A stretch of 64,000 nucleotides of DNA, from the NCBI GenBank assembly GCA_934636105.1, contig CAKTZR010000019.1, positions 1-64,000 on the forward strand. The letters are read 5' to 3'. Numbering within the stretch: position 1 is the stretch's first letter; every line of letters starts with the position of its first letter. This stretch comes from an uncultured Clostridia bacterium. GTDB lineage: Bacteria; Bacillota; Clostridia; Christensenellales; Aristaeellaceae. Shown piece after piece: positions 1 through 10,445 of the stretch. A program made the translations under genes and the position numbers. The notes beneath the pieces were generated by a model. It did not search any database and was not told where the DNA came from. It saw only the letters and a program-made list of their open reading frames with translations.

Positions 1-214
1 CCAGCCGCAGGCTGTTGGCTTTTGCCGTTTCCATCAGCGAATAGATGATTGCACTCGCCTCCGCCCCTAGGGCGTATCGGCAAAGAGCCATCCCTTCCGG
101 CCAATGACAAAAGGGCGGATGGCGTTTTTAACCTGGTTGTTGCTGATTTCAATCTCACCATGCTCAAGAAACGCGCAGAGGTGCGCTTTCTGATTTTGAG
201 CATATGGTCTAATA
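1..214 (-). pseudogene. IS66-family transposase remnant (3' part, broken)
   Basis: Read on the minus strand, this encodes the conserved end of an IS66 transposase: a stretch with EISNNQVKNAIRPFVIGRKGWLF, then ADTP. An in-frame TAG at 67-69 interrupts it. One base is missing just after it, and the typical continuation AEASAIIYSLMETAKANSLRL is found in another frame up to the window edge. The upstream part of the transposase is not recognisable beyond about position 214. The copy is therefore inactive. It continues beyond the left edge of the window, so its full extent is unknown. Family assignment rests on memory of the IS66 C-terminal motif. Confidence 0.8.
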
Positions 215-470
215 GAACAAGCTTTTGAATCATCTGGAAAAGAAGATCCTGCAATCGACGATTGGACATTGGAGTTTGAGAGTATTCTATAGCAATCCAA
301 TAAATTATCGCGAATACCCACAAAAGCGAAACCATCCAGAACAATCTGCTGGACAAATCGTTTTGAAAGCCGCATTGACAGCATTTAACAGCTTCTCCAA
401 CTGTCGAACTTTCGCTTTTCTTAAAAAGGCTTTGTTTTTTGTCGATGACTAAAGCTGCAGGTGTTTTTCC
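215..470. other. AT-rich gap without a supported gene
   Basis: About 255 bases between the IS66 remnant and the flavoprotein gene. The base composition is visibly more AT-rich than the surrounding genes. Short open frames on both strands show no recognisable domain, no good ribosome binding site and no codon bias like the neighbours. It is probably debris from the mobile element insertion. Confidence 0.5.
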
Positions 471-2258
471 TTAGTCACCAATTACATTACCGAACTCCAT
501 GCCGGAGCCGAAGCACCAAACCAGGTATTCCGCATAGGCGCCGTCGATGTTGCCGACGACCTCGCCAGCCGCATACAGGCCGGGCACTGGCTGCTCATTC
601 ACGTCCAGCACCTCGAAGCGATCCGAGATGTTGACGCCGCCCAGAGACGTCGCAAAGCGCGCGACGGTCTGCAGGATATAGAATGGGCCATCCGTGGACA
701 TCTCCGGCGTGTTCGCACGCTTGAACTGATCGGGATTGCCCGCAGCCGCGTTCGCATTGTACGCGGCAACCGTCTCTTCAAGCTTCGCACCGTCCAGACC
801 CATCGCCGCCGCAGCATCCGCAAGCGTGTCACCCTTGACAAACTTGGTCACGCCCGCGCCGTTCTCCTCGAGCAGCTGCGCCACCTTGTCCTTTTTGAGG
901 AAGGTGTACTGATCCAGAATGTCCGTGCACAAATCGAAGCCGGCCTGATCCATCACGATGTAGAGGCGGCCATCCTCTGACTTGTACATGGAAGCGCACG
1001 CAATATCCAGTTCATCGCCGTCCTCGTTGACCACGCGCTGGCAGTCCTTGTTGACCGCGATGGAGCCGGTCTTCTTGAACAGCTGTGCAACGACGAAATG
1101 GATGTGGATGCCGTAGCCCGGCTCGGTCTCCACGCCGAAGTGCTTGGTGGCCACCTTGTCCATATTGAACATGGGCACGCCAATTTCCTTCATCATGATA
1201 TGGCCGTCTCCCGTTGCGCCCACCGGTCCGTAATAAATCACGCGATCCAGAATAGAGGGATCCGTAATCAGATCCGTATTGTTGCCGTAGCCGCCGGTTG
1301 CCATCAGCACCTTGCTGGCATGGATGGTAATCTTCTGTCCATTCTCGCCGATCGCCTCCACGCCCACCACGGCGTTTCCGTCCGTGATTAGATGCGTCGC
1401 GCGCGTGTTCAGCATCACCGGCACGCCCTCCTCGAGCACCTGCTGATACACCGTATTGATTGCGGTCGCGGCACGACCCTCACAGCCGTAATCCACAATC
1501 GCTTCGTCCTCGACAGGCTCACCCGTGATGCCCACACCCTCGTTCTTCAGCCATTCGATGGTCGGCGTGGACAGACGCGCCTGCATCATCGTCAGGCGGG
1601 CATTGCTGCTGAACTTGCCGATCTTGCACAGGTGCAGGAATAGCTCCTCAATGTTCGCCTCCGTCTCGTCCGCATCCTCAGATACTGCATAGCCGGGCAT
1701 GCCGCCGCCAGCCGTGGCTGTCGCGCCGCCGATGGCAGGCATCTTCTCAATCACGAGAATGTCCTCGACGCCGTTTTCATGTGCGGACAGCGCAGCAGAC
1801 AGGCCCGCTGCACCTGCGCCGACGATCACAAGATTGCAGTCGATTTCCTCCTCCTGCGCAGCGTCCACAGCGTCCGCCGGGGCAGAGAAGATTACCGTAT
1901 TCTCAGCGCCAGCCTGACGGAGTGCATCCTCCGCGGCAGCCAGTACAGCCTTTGAAGTGACTGTGCACCCTGCGACGGCATCTACCGCAAGCGTCTGCTT
2001 CTCGACGATTGTACCGGGCAGCTTTTCGATGGCCGTGGAGCCGATACCGGCGGTTTCGTTCGAGCCCTCCGCTCGGACAGAGAGGATCGAATCACCGCTG
2101 ACCTCGACCGTCACCGTGACCTCGCCGCCAAAGCCTGCAGCCGTCGCGGTATACTCACCCGGTGTAAATACGTCCTGTGCAAGCGAAACGCCCGCGACAA
2201 GCACGAGGCTCAGTGCCAGCACCAGCACGGCAGCCCATCTCGTTCTTCCCATACCCAT
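471..2258 (-). CDS. Secreted FMN-binding/FAD-dependent flavoprotein reductase (fumarate/urocanate reductase-like)
   Basis: A 595-residue protein. Residues 1-28 form a signal peptide ending near SLAQ. Residues 30-115 are an FMN-binding domain with the motif DAVAGCT (93-99), a slightly degenerate form of the D-x-x-[ST]-G-A-T covalent FMN site, so Thr99 is the likely flavin attachment residue. From about residue 145 a Rossmann FAD site (VIVGAGAAGLSAA) starts a fumarate reductase/succinate dehydrogenase flavoprotein-type domain, ending with GLYAAGEVVGN. Such exported proteins reduce an external acceptor using electrons delivered through membrane flavoproteins; the acceptor here is unknown. The ATG at 2258 is chosen because AGGAGG lies 7 bases upstream, while the TTG at 2264 nearly touches it. 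The gene is divergent from a Crp/Fnr regulator, which suggests respiratory or substrate control. Confidence 0.9.
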   Translation of the reverse strand: MGMGRTRWAAVLVLALSLVLVAGVSLAQDVFTPGEYTATAAGFGGEVTVTVEVSGDSILSVRAEGSNETAGIGSTAIEKLPGTIVEKQTLAVDAVAGCTVTSKAVLAAAEDALRQAGAENTVIFSAPADAVDAAQEEEIDCNLVIVGAGAAGLSAALSAHENGVEDILVIEKMPAIGGATATAGGGMPGYAVSEDADETEANIEELFLHLCKIGKFSSNARLTMMQARLSTPTIEWLKNEGVGITGEPVEDEAIVDYGCEGRAATAINTVYQQVLEEGVPVMLNTRATHLITDGNAVVGVEAIGENGQKITIHASKVLMATGGYGNNTDLITDPSILDRVIYYGPVGATGDGHIMMKEIGVPMFNMDKVATKHFGVETEPGYGIHIHFVVAQLFKKTGSIAVNKDCQRVVNEDGDELDIACASMYKSEDGRLYIVMDQAGFDLCTDILDQYTFLKKDKVAQLLEENGAGVTKFVKGDTLADAAAAMGLDGAKLEETVAAYNANAAAGNPDQFKRANTPEMSTDGPFYILQTVARFATSLGGVNISDRFEVLDVNEQPVPGLYAAGEVVGNIDGAYAEYLVWCFGSGMEFGNVIGD

Positions 2259-2286
2259 AGACAATCCTCCTTTAGTGTCGTAATGA

Positions 2287-2315
2287 TTGACATCCGATTC
2301 ACATTATACTATACT
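2287..2315 (+). promoter_or_regulatory. Sigma-A promoter of the Crp/Fnr gene
   Basis: TTGACA at 2287-2292, a 17-base spacer and TATACT at 2310-2315, pointing towards the regulator gene. A TATAAT on the opposite strand (2303-2308) could be the -10 box of the divergent flavoprotein gene, whose -35 region would fall next to the palindrome at 2331-2344. Confidence 0.7.
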
Positions 2316-2330
2316 GCTCACAACATATTC

Positions 2331-2344
2331 GTTCGAATTCGAAC
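2331..2344. promoter_or_regulatory. Candidate operator: perfect 14-bp palindrome
   Basis: GTTCGAATTCGAAC is exactly self-complementary. It lies just after the predicted start of the regulator transcript and at the expected -35 region of the divergent flavoprotein promoter. This position suits a site bound by the adjacent Crp/Fnr protein to control both genes. Binding is inferred, not shown. Confidence 0.5.
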
Positions 2345-2365
2345 AATAGGAGAAAGAAATTATCA

Positions 2366-3034
2366 ATGATAGCGACTACCCTGCGTCAATCTCCGCTGTT
2401 TCGTGATTTGTCAGACAGTGAAATCCAATCTCTGATTGAGACGATGAATGGACGAATGCTTGCTGTGAGCAAGCACCAGACGATCTATCGGCCCAGCGAT
2501 CCTGCCCGAGGGATTTTCATCGTGCTCACCGGATCAGTCCTCGCATTCCACGATGACCTGTGGGGGAATCGGCACACCGTCGCCGACTTCCCTCCAGAAG
2601 CGATCTTTGGCCTTCCCTATGCTATACTACCCGGCGCAACGATGAACCTGACGGCCACCGCCAGCGAGGAGAGCACCATTTTGTTCCTGGATGTGCTGCG
2701 AATCCTATACAATCCCGGGTTGTCGCCCCTTTGCCCGGCGCTGTCGCAGAATCTGACGCTCATCCTCGCCGAAAAGCTTGCTGACGGGGTCGAGCATCTG
2801 GCGCACATGAATCATCGCACCACGCGGGACAAGCTGCTTTCCTACCTCTCCGCAGAGGCGCGCAGACAAAGGAGCTGCACATTCACCGTGCCGTTCAATC
2901 GTCAGCAGCTGGCCGATTATCTCGGCGTACAGCGTGCCGCCATGTGTGCCGAGCTGTCCAGAATGCAGAAGGATGGCCTGATCGAATACCATCGTAACCG
3001 CTTTACCTTTCTCACTGTCGATCAGCTCTTATGA
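2366..3034 (+). CDS. Crp/Fnr-family transcriptional regulator
   Basis: 222 residues. An N-terminal cyclic-nucleotide-binding-type beta barrel (about residues 10-130, starting LFRDLSDSEIQSLI) is followed by a dimerisation helix and a Crp-type winged helix-turn-helix (about 165-215, FNRQQLADYLGVQRAAMCAELSRMQKDGLI). There is no cluster of N-terminal cysteines as in Fnr and no obvious cAMP-binding signature, so the ligand is unknown; members like this in anaerobes often sense heme, nitric oxide or redox. AGGAG lies shortly upstream of the ATG. It is divergent from the flavoprotein gene and probably regulates it. The last codons abut a decayed IS110 fragment, so the C-terminus may have been altered slightly. 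Confidence 0.88.
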   Translation: MIATTLRQSPLFRDLSDSEIQSLIETMNGRMLAVSKHQTIYRPSDPARGIFIVLTGSVLAFHDDLWGNRHTVADFPPEAIFGLPYAILPGATMNLTATASEESTILFLDVLRILYNPGLSPLCPALSQNLTLILAEKLADGVEHLAHMNHRTTRDKLLSYLSAEARRQRSCTFTVPFNRQQLADYLGVQRAAMCAELSRMQKDGLIEYHRNRFTFLTVDQLL

Positions 3035-3425
3035 CCGATTACAGTCATGTGGTCTATGCCCTCAGCGCGTTTGCGCTCATAAAGCGCATGAATTGCCGAG
3101 TCTTTGAAGGCTGCAACTGTAGGAGCGAGCCAGATTGCCCGGCGCAAGTAGAGCGAACCACGCTTGGACATCTTCATTCTGGTGCCGGAGAAGTCGCCGG
3201 ATTGCTTTACAGTCGGATCGACGCCTGCATAAGCAGCAAGTTTGGCAGATGAAGAGAAACGCCTGATGTCACCGCCAATTTCAGAGAGGATGACGGTAGC
3301 AAGGGTTGGGTCGATGCCGGTAATAGTTGTAAGCTGCGTATCAAAACCGGACAGCAGGCGGTCAATTTCGGTATCGAAAACGTCTACGGACGCTTCCAGA
3401 GAGCGAATCTGTTCGATTTTCCAAA
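3035..3425 (-). pseudogene. IS110-family transposase remnant (C-terminal part)
   Basis: The minus strand translates to a typical IS110/IS116 C-terminal (Transposase_20) region: ITGIDPTLATVILSEIGG, then AYAGVDPTVKQSG, then RGSLYLRRAIWLA. The N-terminal DEDD catalytic domain is missing, and homology stops near 3425. The downstream end is also lost: the frame ends after VIGHKS at the stop codon of the neighbouring Crp gene. It is a dead fragment truncated at both ends. Confidence 0.85.
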
Positions 3426-3493
3426 TTGGAAATGGGTTCGGATTTTTTCATAATCAAATTCTGTTTTTCTACGCTTCTTATGCAGATACGTTG

Positions 3494-3527
3494 AAAAAAG
3501 GATGTCCGAGCCATCGACTCGTCATCC
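3494..3527 (-). terminator. Intrinsic terminator of the ABC/two-component operon
   Basis: On the minus strand a stem closed by GGATG and CATCC, with an inner ACGAG/CTCG arm, is followed directly by six T residues. It lies 25 bases after the response regulator stop codon. Confidence 0.75.
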
Positions 3528-3551
3528 TCTTCCATCTGTTTCCCTTTTCCG

Positions 3552-4304
3552 TCACTTCCGCTTTCCAAAATCCCGCGGCGTCATGCCCGTATAGCGCTTG
3601 AACACGGCGCAAAAATGCTTATAATCGCTGAATCCGGTCTTTTCCGCGACTTCCGACGTTCTTCCACCGTTTTTGAGCAGAGCGGCCGCGCGTTTGACGC
3701 GCTGCGTATTGAGCGTATCCAAAAAGGTTTGCCCCGTACTTTGCTTAAACCGGCGGCTCAGGTAACTGGCGGAAATCATCATCTCGTCAGCCAATTCCTC
3801 GATGGAGAGCTTCGTATCGCTGGCAGCCACAATCCTGCGCAGCGCCATTTCGACGTATTCATCCGTATACGCAAGTCGCTTGAGCAATTCTTCCGCCGAA
3901 AACGAGCCGGGCGTTTCGAGCTGTTCCTGGGGCTCCTCCGTTTCCCGAATGCGCGCCAGCAGCTCCGCCAGCCGCTTTTCATCCAACGGCTTGAGCAGAT
4001 AATCATACGCATGTATGGAAATCGCCTTCTGCGCATAATCAAATTCAGCATAGCTTGTAAAGATGATGATGTGAAAACGATAGACGGCCAGTGCGCGTTC
4101 CAGCATTTCAAATCCGTCCATCTCCGGCATGCGTATATCCGTGATGACGACGTCCGGGCGTCTTTCGACGATCTGTTCCAGCCCGCTTTTTCCATCGCCC
4201 GCGCTGCCGATGACCGTGCAGCCCATATCAGCCCACGGCAGCGTCTTGACCAACCCGTTACGGATCATATCCTCATCCTCGACGATCATCACCCGCAGAA
4301 TCAT
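3552..4304 (-). CDS. YesN-like response regulator (REC + AraC-type DNA-binding)
   Basis: 250 residues. A receiver domain (1-120) carries the acidic pocket VEDED and the phosphoacceptor Asp in DVVITDIRMPEMDG; LKPL supplies the conserved Lys. The C-terminal 100 residues form a double helix-turn-helix of AraC type (IEELADEMMISASYLSRRF, then SEVAEKTGFSDYKHF and MTPRDFGKRK). Its start codon overlaps the histidine kinase stop by 4 bases, so the two are translationally coupled partners. It probably activates the upstream transporter genes, as YesMN-type systems usually do for adjacent uptake operons. A terminator follows. Confidence 0.93.
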   Translation of the reverse strand: MILRVMIVEDEDMIRNGLVKTLPWADMGCTVIGSAGDGKSGLEQIVERRPDVVITDIRMPEMDGFEMLERALAVYRFHIIIFTSYAEFDYAQKAISIHAYDYLLKPLDEKRLAELLARIRETEEPQEQLETPGSFSAEELLKRLAYTDEYVEMALRRIVAASDTKLSIEELADEMMISASYLSRRFKQSTGQTFLDTLNTQRVKRAAALLKNGGRTSEVAEKTGFSDYKHFCAVFKRYTGMTPRDFGKRK

Positions 4305-5986
4305 TCCGTCTCACCCTCTCCTCCCGGAAGACTCAAAACCACTTCCGTCGTCCGGCCTTGTTGCGTTTGGATGCATATGCCGTAGCGCTCACCGTACATC
4401 AATCGAAGCCGATCGTGTACATTCATCAGACCGAAGCTCGTTTTGCGTTCCATATCCGGGTTTTCTATATACCGCGTCAGCGTTTCCATCACTTCCGGCT
4501 CGATGCCCGGCCCATTATCCCGAATGGAAATCTCCAGCCGTTCGCCGATGCATCGCGCCTCAATTTCGATTTTCAGTTCGCGCTTTTTCTCCATGCCGTA
4601 TTTGACGGCATTTTCCAAAATTGGCTGAACGATCAGCTTCGGGATGCGCCGCCGCATCAATTCATCCGGAATCCGCGTTTCATACGAAAGCCGACTGCCA
4701 AAGCGCATTTTGAGGATGCTCATGTAGCTCTCAATGTATCGGAGATCTTCCTTCAAAGAGACGGTCATGCCCTCCTGCTTGATCGAATAGCGCATAAGCT
4801 GCGCAAGCTGAACCATCGCCGCATCCGCCGCATTCGGATCGAGCCGAACCATAAAGCGGATGTTTTCCAGCGTGTTAAACAGGAAATGCGGGTTGAACTG
4901 GCTTTCCATCTGCCGAATCTGCGCCGCTGCCGTATCCCGCCCCAGCTTTACGCTCTTTTCCATGGATTTCCGGACGTTTTCAAGCATGGTGTTGTAGGCC
5001 TGCGCGATGACCTGAAATTCGTCGTGGCTGCTGATGGTCAACTCTGTATTCAGGTTGCCGTGGCTGACGAGATCGCACGCCGTCGCAATTTCGTCGATCA
5101 CCCGCGTTTTTTCCTGCGCAACCCGTTTGGTGCTGATCTGAATCGCGGCAATCATCGCCGCGAAGAACACCAGCACCATGAGCAGCAAAAACCGTGCCGT
5201 GCGCAGAACATCCCCGCAGGGAAGCGCCGCGTACACCCTGTATGTTCTACAGGCTTCTGAGCTGATGTAATACAACCCCCACGGCGTATCCTTGACGCCG
5301 TTTGCCTGCCGAACGTCCGCCTCCAGTTTGTTGAATCCGCCCGTAAAAACATGCGCACCACCGACAAAAACCGTGTCAAACCGATCGGTAATCAGCACGT
5401 CGTTCGCGTTGCTGGCAACGGTTTTGCGGAAACCGTTCTCCGTCATCGCCATGCACAGATAGCCGCTCGGCTCCCCTGCCTCGTCAAACAGCCGCGCGCC
5501 CATCAGCAAGCAGAGCTCGCCGCCGCGCAGCACCTGAGAGGCGGTTTCGCCGCGTCTATCCGGAATATTGTGCAGGAACTGCCAGCGGACGGTATCCGTC
5601 AAAGATGCGTCGCCACCGGATGTAAAGATCGCCTGCTCGCTCTCGTCATAAATCAACGCCTGCGGCCTTGACGCCATGCCATTGATCCGGCGATACAAGC
5701 GCCCGTTGATCTCCGCACGCTCGCTGACGCTCTGCTCATAGACTTCGGGTCTCAGCAAGTCCTGCATGTTCAAGAGAATATCCTCGATCGTCTCCAGCTC
5801 CGAGAAAAAAGCCTCGGCAGCCTGTATTCGATCTTCATCCGTGCGATGGATGATGTTGCTGATGAATAGCTCGCCCATCACGGCGAATACCACCAGCAGC
5901 GCACAAAAAAGCGGGAGCAGGGCATAAATCAGCAGAAGCCGCCTCAAATCATCGCGAAAGCGCGTTTGCTTCTTCTGCACGTTCAT
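4301..5986 (-). CDS. YesM-like sensor histidine kinase
   Basis: 561 residues. A first membrane segment at about 18-45 and a second at about 268-290 bracket an extracellular sensor region of roughly 220 residues. A HAMP linker follows, then a His_kinase dimerisation segment with the phosphoacceptor in FNPHFLFNTLENIRFM, and a HATPase_c domain with the N-box ENAVKYGMEKK and a G-box DNGPGIEPE. It phosphorylates the adjacent AraC-type regulator. It sits directly behind a binding-protein ABC transporter, so it may sense the same solute, either directly or through the binding protein. The start follows a GGGG/AGGA stretch. Confidence 0.93.
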   Translation of the reverse strand: MNVQKKQTRFRDDLRRLLLIYALLPLFCALLVVFAVMGELFISNIIHRTDEDRIQAAEAFFSELETIEDILLNMQDLLRPEVYEQSVSERAEINGRLYRRINGMASRPQALIYDESEQAIFTSGGDASLTDTVRWQFLHNIPDRRGETASQVLRGGELCLLMGARLFDEAGEPSGYLCMAMTENGFRKTVASNANDVLITDRFDTVFVGGAHVFTGGFNKLEADVRQANGVKDTPWGLYYISSEACRTYRVYAALPCGDVLRTARFLLLMVLVFFAAMIAAIQISTKRVAQEKTRVIDEIATACDLVSHGNLNTELTISSHDEFQVIAQAYNTMLENVRKSMEKSVKLGRDTAAAQIRQMESQFNPHFLFNTLENIRFMVRLDPNAADAAMVQLAQLMRYSIKQEGMTVSLKEDLRYIESYMSILKMRFGSRLSYETRIPDELMRRRIPKLIVQPILENAVKYGMEKKRELKIEIEARCIGERLEISIRDNGPGIEPEVMETLTRYIENPDMERKTSFGLMNVHDRLRLMYGERYGICIQTQQGRTTEVVLSLPGGEGETE

Positions 5987-6007
5987 GTTCCTGCCCCTTT
6001 ATTCACA

Positions 6008-7655
6008 TCACATCGTAACGTCTCTGCTGCCGCTGATCTTGAAGAAGACGAGCAGCGAAATGACCGTCGTACAGGTCAGAATGGTCGCCAACGCCGCTGC
6101 CGTGCCGTAGCTCGCGCGGATGACCTCGTTATAAATCGCGACGGACATCGTTCTGGTTCTGCTGGTATAGAGCATGACGGACGAACTCAGTTCGTTAATC
6201 AGCGTAATCCAACTCAGAATCGCGCCGGAAACAACGCCCGGCAGCATCATTTTAGCCGTCACCTTGAAGAACGCCTTCATCGGCGAATCGCCCAGCGAAA
6301 TCGCGGCCTCTTCCACGCTCGGACTGATCTGGTAGAGAATCGCAGAGCTGGAGCGCAGCGTGTAGGCGAGGCGGCGAATGACCAGTGAAATGATCATAAT
6401 CGTCGCCGTTCCGGATAGAATCATCGGGTCGCCCTTGCCGTTGAACGCCAGCAGCAGCGTAATACCCAGAACGGAACCCGGAACGATGTACGGGAACATC
6501 GCTATGGTATCGATCAAACTGGTCAGCGGGCTCTTCCTTCTCACGGAGAGATACGCGATGAACATACCCAGCACCACAATAATCGCCAGCGCGATGACGC
6601 AGTACAAGTAGGTGTTGCGAATGGCCGACCACGCCGTGCCGAAAACCTTGGTGTAGCTTTCAAGCGAATAGCCGTCCACGAAATACTGGATCTCCGTCTT
6701 TCGGAACGACGTCCAGACAATCACCAGATGCGGCAGCACGGAGAACACGACGAGGATGTACGTGAACACATGCATCAGCACATTCTTGACGCCGTGCGCC
6801 TGCTCGGGCTGAATGGGCCGCATAGCGCTCATTGTAAAGCTCTTTTTGTTCACATACCATTTCTGCATCAGGAACAGCACCGCTGTGATGACCACCATGA
6901 TGGACGCCATCGCCGAGGCAAAGTAGGCCGAGCCTCCGGATTCGCCGACAAACTCGATATAGATTTTCGTCGGCAAAACGTCAAATCCTTCACCGATTAA
7001 TGCGGGCGTGCCAAAATCCGCCATACAATTCATGAACACCAGCAGCGCGGATGCAATGGCCGTCGGCATCACCAGCGGCATCACAACCGTAAACACCTTG
7101 CGGATGCCGTAGCAGCCAAGGCTCTCTGCCGCCTCGCAAACCGCCACGTCGATCTTCTTGAGCGCGCCGCTGACATACATGTAAATAAACGGATAGAGTT
7201 TGAGGGTGAACACCAACAGCATGCCGCCGAAGCCGTAAATCGACGGCATCTTGATTCCAAACACATTGGAAAGGAACGTGGTGATGACGCCGCTGCGCCC
7301 CAGCAGAAGAATCCACGAATACGCGCCGATGAAATTCGGGCTCATCATCGAGATGATAATCAGGATTTCGACGATACCCTTTCCCCGAATCTTATAGAAG
7401 GACATAAAATACGCCAGCGGCACGCCGATCACCAGCGAGCAAATCGTGACGCAAACCGTCAGCTTCAGGGAATTGAGCAGCGAGCGATAATAAAACTTCT
7501 TTCCAAAGAATTTCTGGAAATTGGCCAACGTAAATTCGCCCGTTCCCTCCTTGAGAAAGCCGTCGATAAACAGCGAAATCAGCGGATAGATCAGAAACAG
7601 CGCAAACACCGCGATGATGCCGATCGTGACCACCGTCCAGAAATCAAATTGCAGT

Positions 7656-7669
<14 letters not shown>
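6008..7669 (-). CDS. ABC transporter permease, two fused permease domains (iron(III)/AfuB-like)
   Basis: 553 residues with about 12 hydrophobic segments. The protein is a tandem fusion of two BPD_transp_1 domains. Each has its own EAA loop contacting the ATPase: EAAESLGCYGIRKVFTVVMP in the first half and EEAAISLGDSPMKAF in the second. This arrangement is typical of FbpB/AfuB-type permeases for ferric iron, sugar phosphates or phosphonates. The start codon overlaps the end of the ATPase gene by 14 bases, indicating coupled translation. The substrate cannot be told from sequence. Confidence 0.92.
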
Positions 7670-8780
<1,111 letters not shown>

Positions 8781-8862
8781 CGTTCGCACCCCTCATTTCA
8801 TGGTTCGGGCAGGGTTTATATCGTTCTTTCTGAAAGCCTGCCCCTTCATTTTTCTAAAAAGG

Positions 8863-8907
8863 AAGCTGCCGGACAGCTCGCCCGATCGGGCTGCCGCACG
8901 ACAGCTT
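8863..8907 (-). promoter_or_regulatory. Intercistronic hairpin after the binding-protein gene
   Basis: A long imperfect palindrome: outer arms AAGCTG and CAGCTT, with CCCGATCGGG at the centre. On the minus strand it is followed by CCTTTTTAG. It lies between the binding-protein gene and the ATPase gene. Such hairpins act as partial terminators or 3'-end stabilisers, which would give more binding protein than membrane components. Confidence 0.6.
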
Positions 8908-8944
8908 CTCCAAAGTTTATGCCGTATTCAATCCGTTCGGCGGA

Positions 8945-9955
8945 TTACTCAGCGGCGTCCACGAGCGCTTCCTGGAACATTTCGATCCATTCCCGCTTGT
9001 GCTCGGAGGCAACCGTCTCATCATCCTTGATGACGTTGATGGAAGACATGCTCTGCATCGCGTCGGTTTCCGGCACGTCCTTGCGGATGGTGCGGCGGAA
9101 CTGCGTCGCATTCATGTAAACCTGCGCGTCGTATCCGGTCAGCCAATCCAGGAACGCGCGGGCGCTGACAACGTTCGGGCAATCCTTGACGATATACACG
9201 CCGTCGCCGCGGATGATAACGCCTTCATTCATGTAAACAACCTTGACGTTGCCCTGAGACACATACGTCGCTGCGCCCTGCTCGAAGGTCAGGCCGACGG
9301 TGTATTCGCCGTCCGCAACGCCCTTGTACACGGCGGAAGAGCTGTTCACGCAGCCGTTGGGCAGTTGCTTGCAGAATTCCTTCACATAATCCCAGCCGTT
9401 CGGCTGTCCGTCGGTGCCCATCGCGTAGAGCATATTGACCAGATGCTCGAAGGACGAGGACGACGCCTGCGGATCAGCGAAAACAATCTTGCCCTTCAGC
9501 GCCGGATTGAGCAGATCCGCGTAGCCGTTGATCTCGATGTCGCCGATCAGATCGGTGTTGATCATAATGACGGAAGGCACGCAGTCAAAGCGGGTCAGGT
9601 TGCCTTCCACGTTCTTGTATTCGTCGTAGAACGCATCCTCGTTCACGCAGGTATAATCCTGGAAATACTGGCTGCTGTTCTTGACAGTGCCGATCGTGCC
9701 GGACCAGAGAATGTCGCACTGCGGCTTCTCGCTTTCAGCCGCGATGCGCTTGAGCGCGTCGCCCGTGCCCATCGCCAGGCACTCGGTCTTGATGCCGGTA
9801 TCCGCCTCAAACATCGCCAGCATGTTTTCGATCATGGACGTGGTCAGCGGGCTGTACAGAACCAGCTTGCCGGTCGCCGCAGGCTCTTCAGCTACCGCAG
9901 CAGCCATACCACACACGAGCAGCGCGCACAGCAGCATAGCAAAGATCCTCTTCAT
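8945..9955 (-). CDS. ABC transporter substrate-binding protein (Fe(III)/AfuA-like family)
   Basis: 336 residues. A signal peptide of about 22 residues (MKRIFAMLLCALLVCGMAAA) ends near AVA-EE; there is no convincing lipobox because the position before Cys is Val. The mature protein has the two-lobed periplasmic-binding fold of the FbpA/AfuA/PotD-like group (LVLYSPLTTSMIENMLAMFE near the start, and PALKGKIVFADPQASSS). It delivers its solute to the permease encoded downstream. AGGAGG precedes the ATG. It is the first gene of a five-gene operon with ATPase, permease, kinase and regulator. Ferric iron, phosphosugar or phosphonate are all possible ligands. Confidence 0.88.
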   Translation of the reverse strand: MKRIFAMLLCALLVCGMAAAVAEEPAATGKLVLYSPLTTSMIENMLAMFEADTGIKTECLAMGTGDALKRIAAESEKPQCDILWSGTIGTVKNSSQYFQDYTCVNEDAFYDEYKNVEGNLTRFDCVPSVIMINTDLIGDIEINGYADLLNPALKGKIVFADPQASSSSFEHLVNMLYAMGTDGQPNGWDYVKEFCKQLPNGCVNSSSAVYKGVADGEYTVGLTFEQGAATYVSQGNVKVVYMNEGVIIRGDGVYIVKDCPNVVSARAFLDWLTGYDAQVYMNATQFRRTIRKDVPETDAMQSMSSINVIKDDETVASEHKREWIEMFQEALVDAAE

Positions 9956-10011
9956 ATCAGTTTACCTCCTGTTTTTTCCGCCGATGATTCCGTTCGGCGT
10001 TTACTAGCTTT

Positions 10012-10041
10012 ATTATATATGCGTGTTGCATGATTTTTCAA
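10012..10041 (-). promoter_or_regulatory. Promoter of the ABC/two-component operon
   Basis: On the minus strand TTGAAA (10036-10041), an 18-base spacer and TATAAT (10012-10017), about 55 bases upstream of the binding-protein start codon. Confidence 0.65.
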
Positions 10042-10324
10042 CCGTTTTTTCTGCTTATTTATCCGTTTTTCTGAACACATACCCGTTTATCTGCACAATT
10101 TTACGTGTCGTAAACTGTACCATTCTTCCCCAGCCGCTTTTTTTATCGTCCCCAAGGAATATGCCATCATGGAACCGTACCGTTTCACACGCCAAGGGGA
10201 GAATCGTTTATGCCGCCGATTACCGTGATGAATAAGCCCGTATCCGGCGCTCGCAACATTCGTTGCCGTTAGTTGCTTTTATGCCGACGAAATGAAGCGC
10301 CGAACAAGATCATCCGCCATAACG
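10042..10324. other. Intergenic stretch without a gene
   Basis: Between the operon promoter and the terminator of the broken serine dehydratase gene. No open frame with a credible ribosome binding site or known domain was found on either strand. Confidence 0.4.
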
Positions 10325-10370
10325 AAAAAATTCCGCCAGAGCCTTATTCCTGACTCTGACGGAATTTTTC
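10325..10370 (-). terminator. Intrinsic terminator behind the sdaA remnant
   Basis: Stem AAATTCCG/CGGAATTT extended by CAGAG/CTCTG, with T-runs on both sides, so it could work in both directions. It lies about 75 bases after the stop codon of the truncated serine dehydratase. Confidence 0.75.
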
Positions 10371-10445
10371 TTATGCGGCCTTTAACTGATTTTCCTGTTC
10401 CGCGCGCTCCCTGTCCTCAACCGTTCAAGGCGCACAGCTTTCTTT

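Noticed and set aside
225..452. A 75-codon plus-strand frame in the AT-rich gap
   Set aside because: No ribosome binding site, no recognisable family, and it lies in mobile-element debris.
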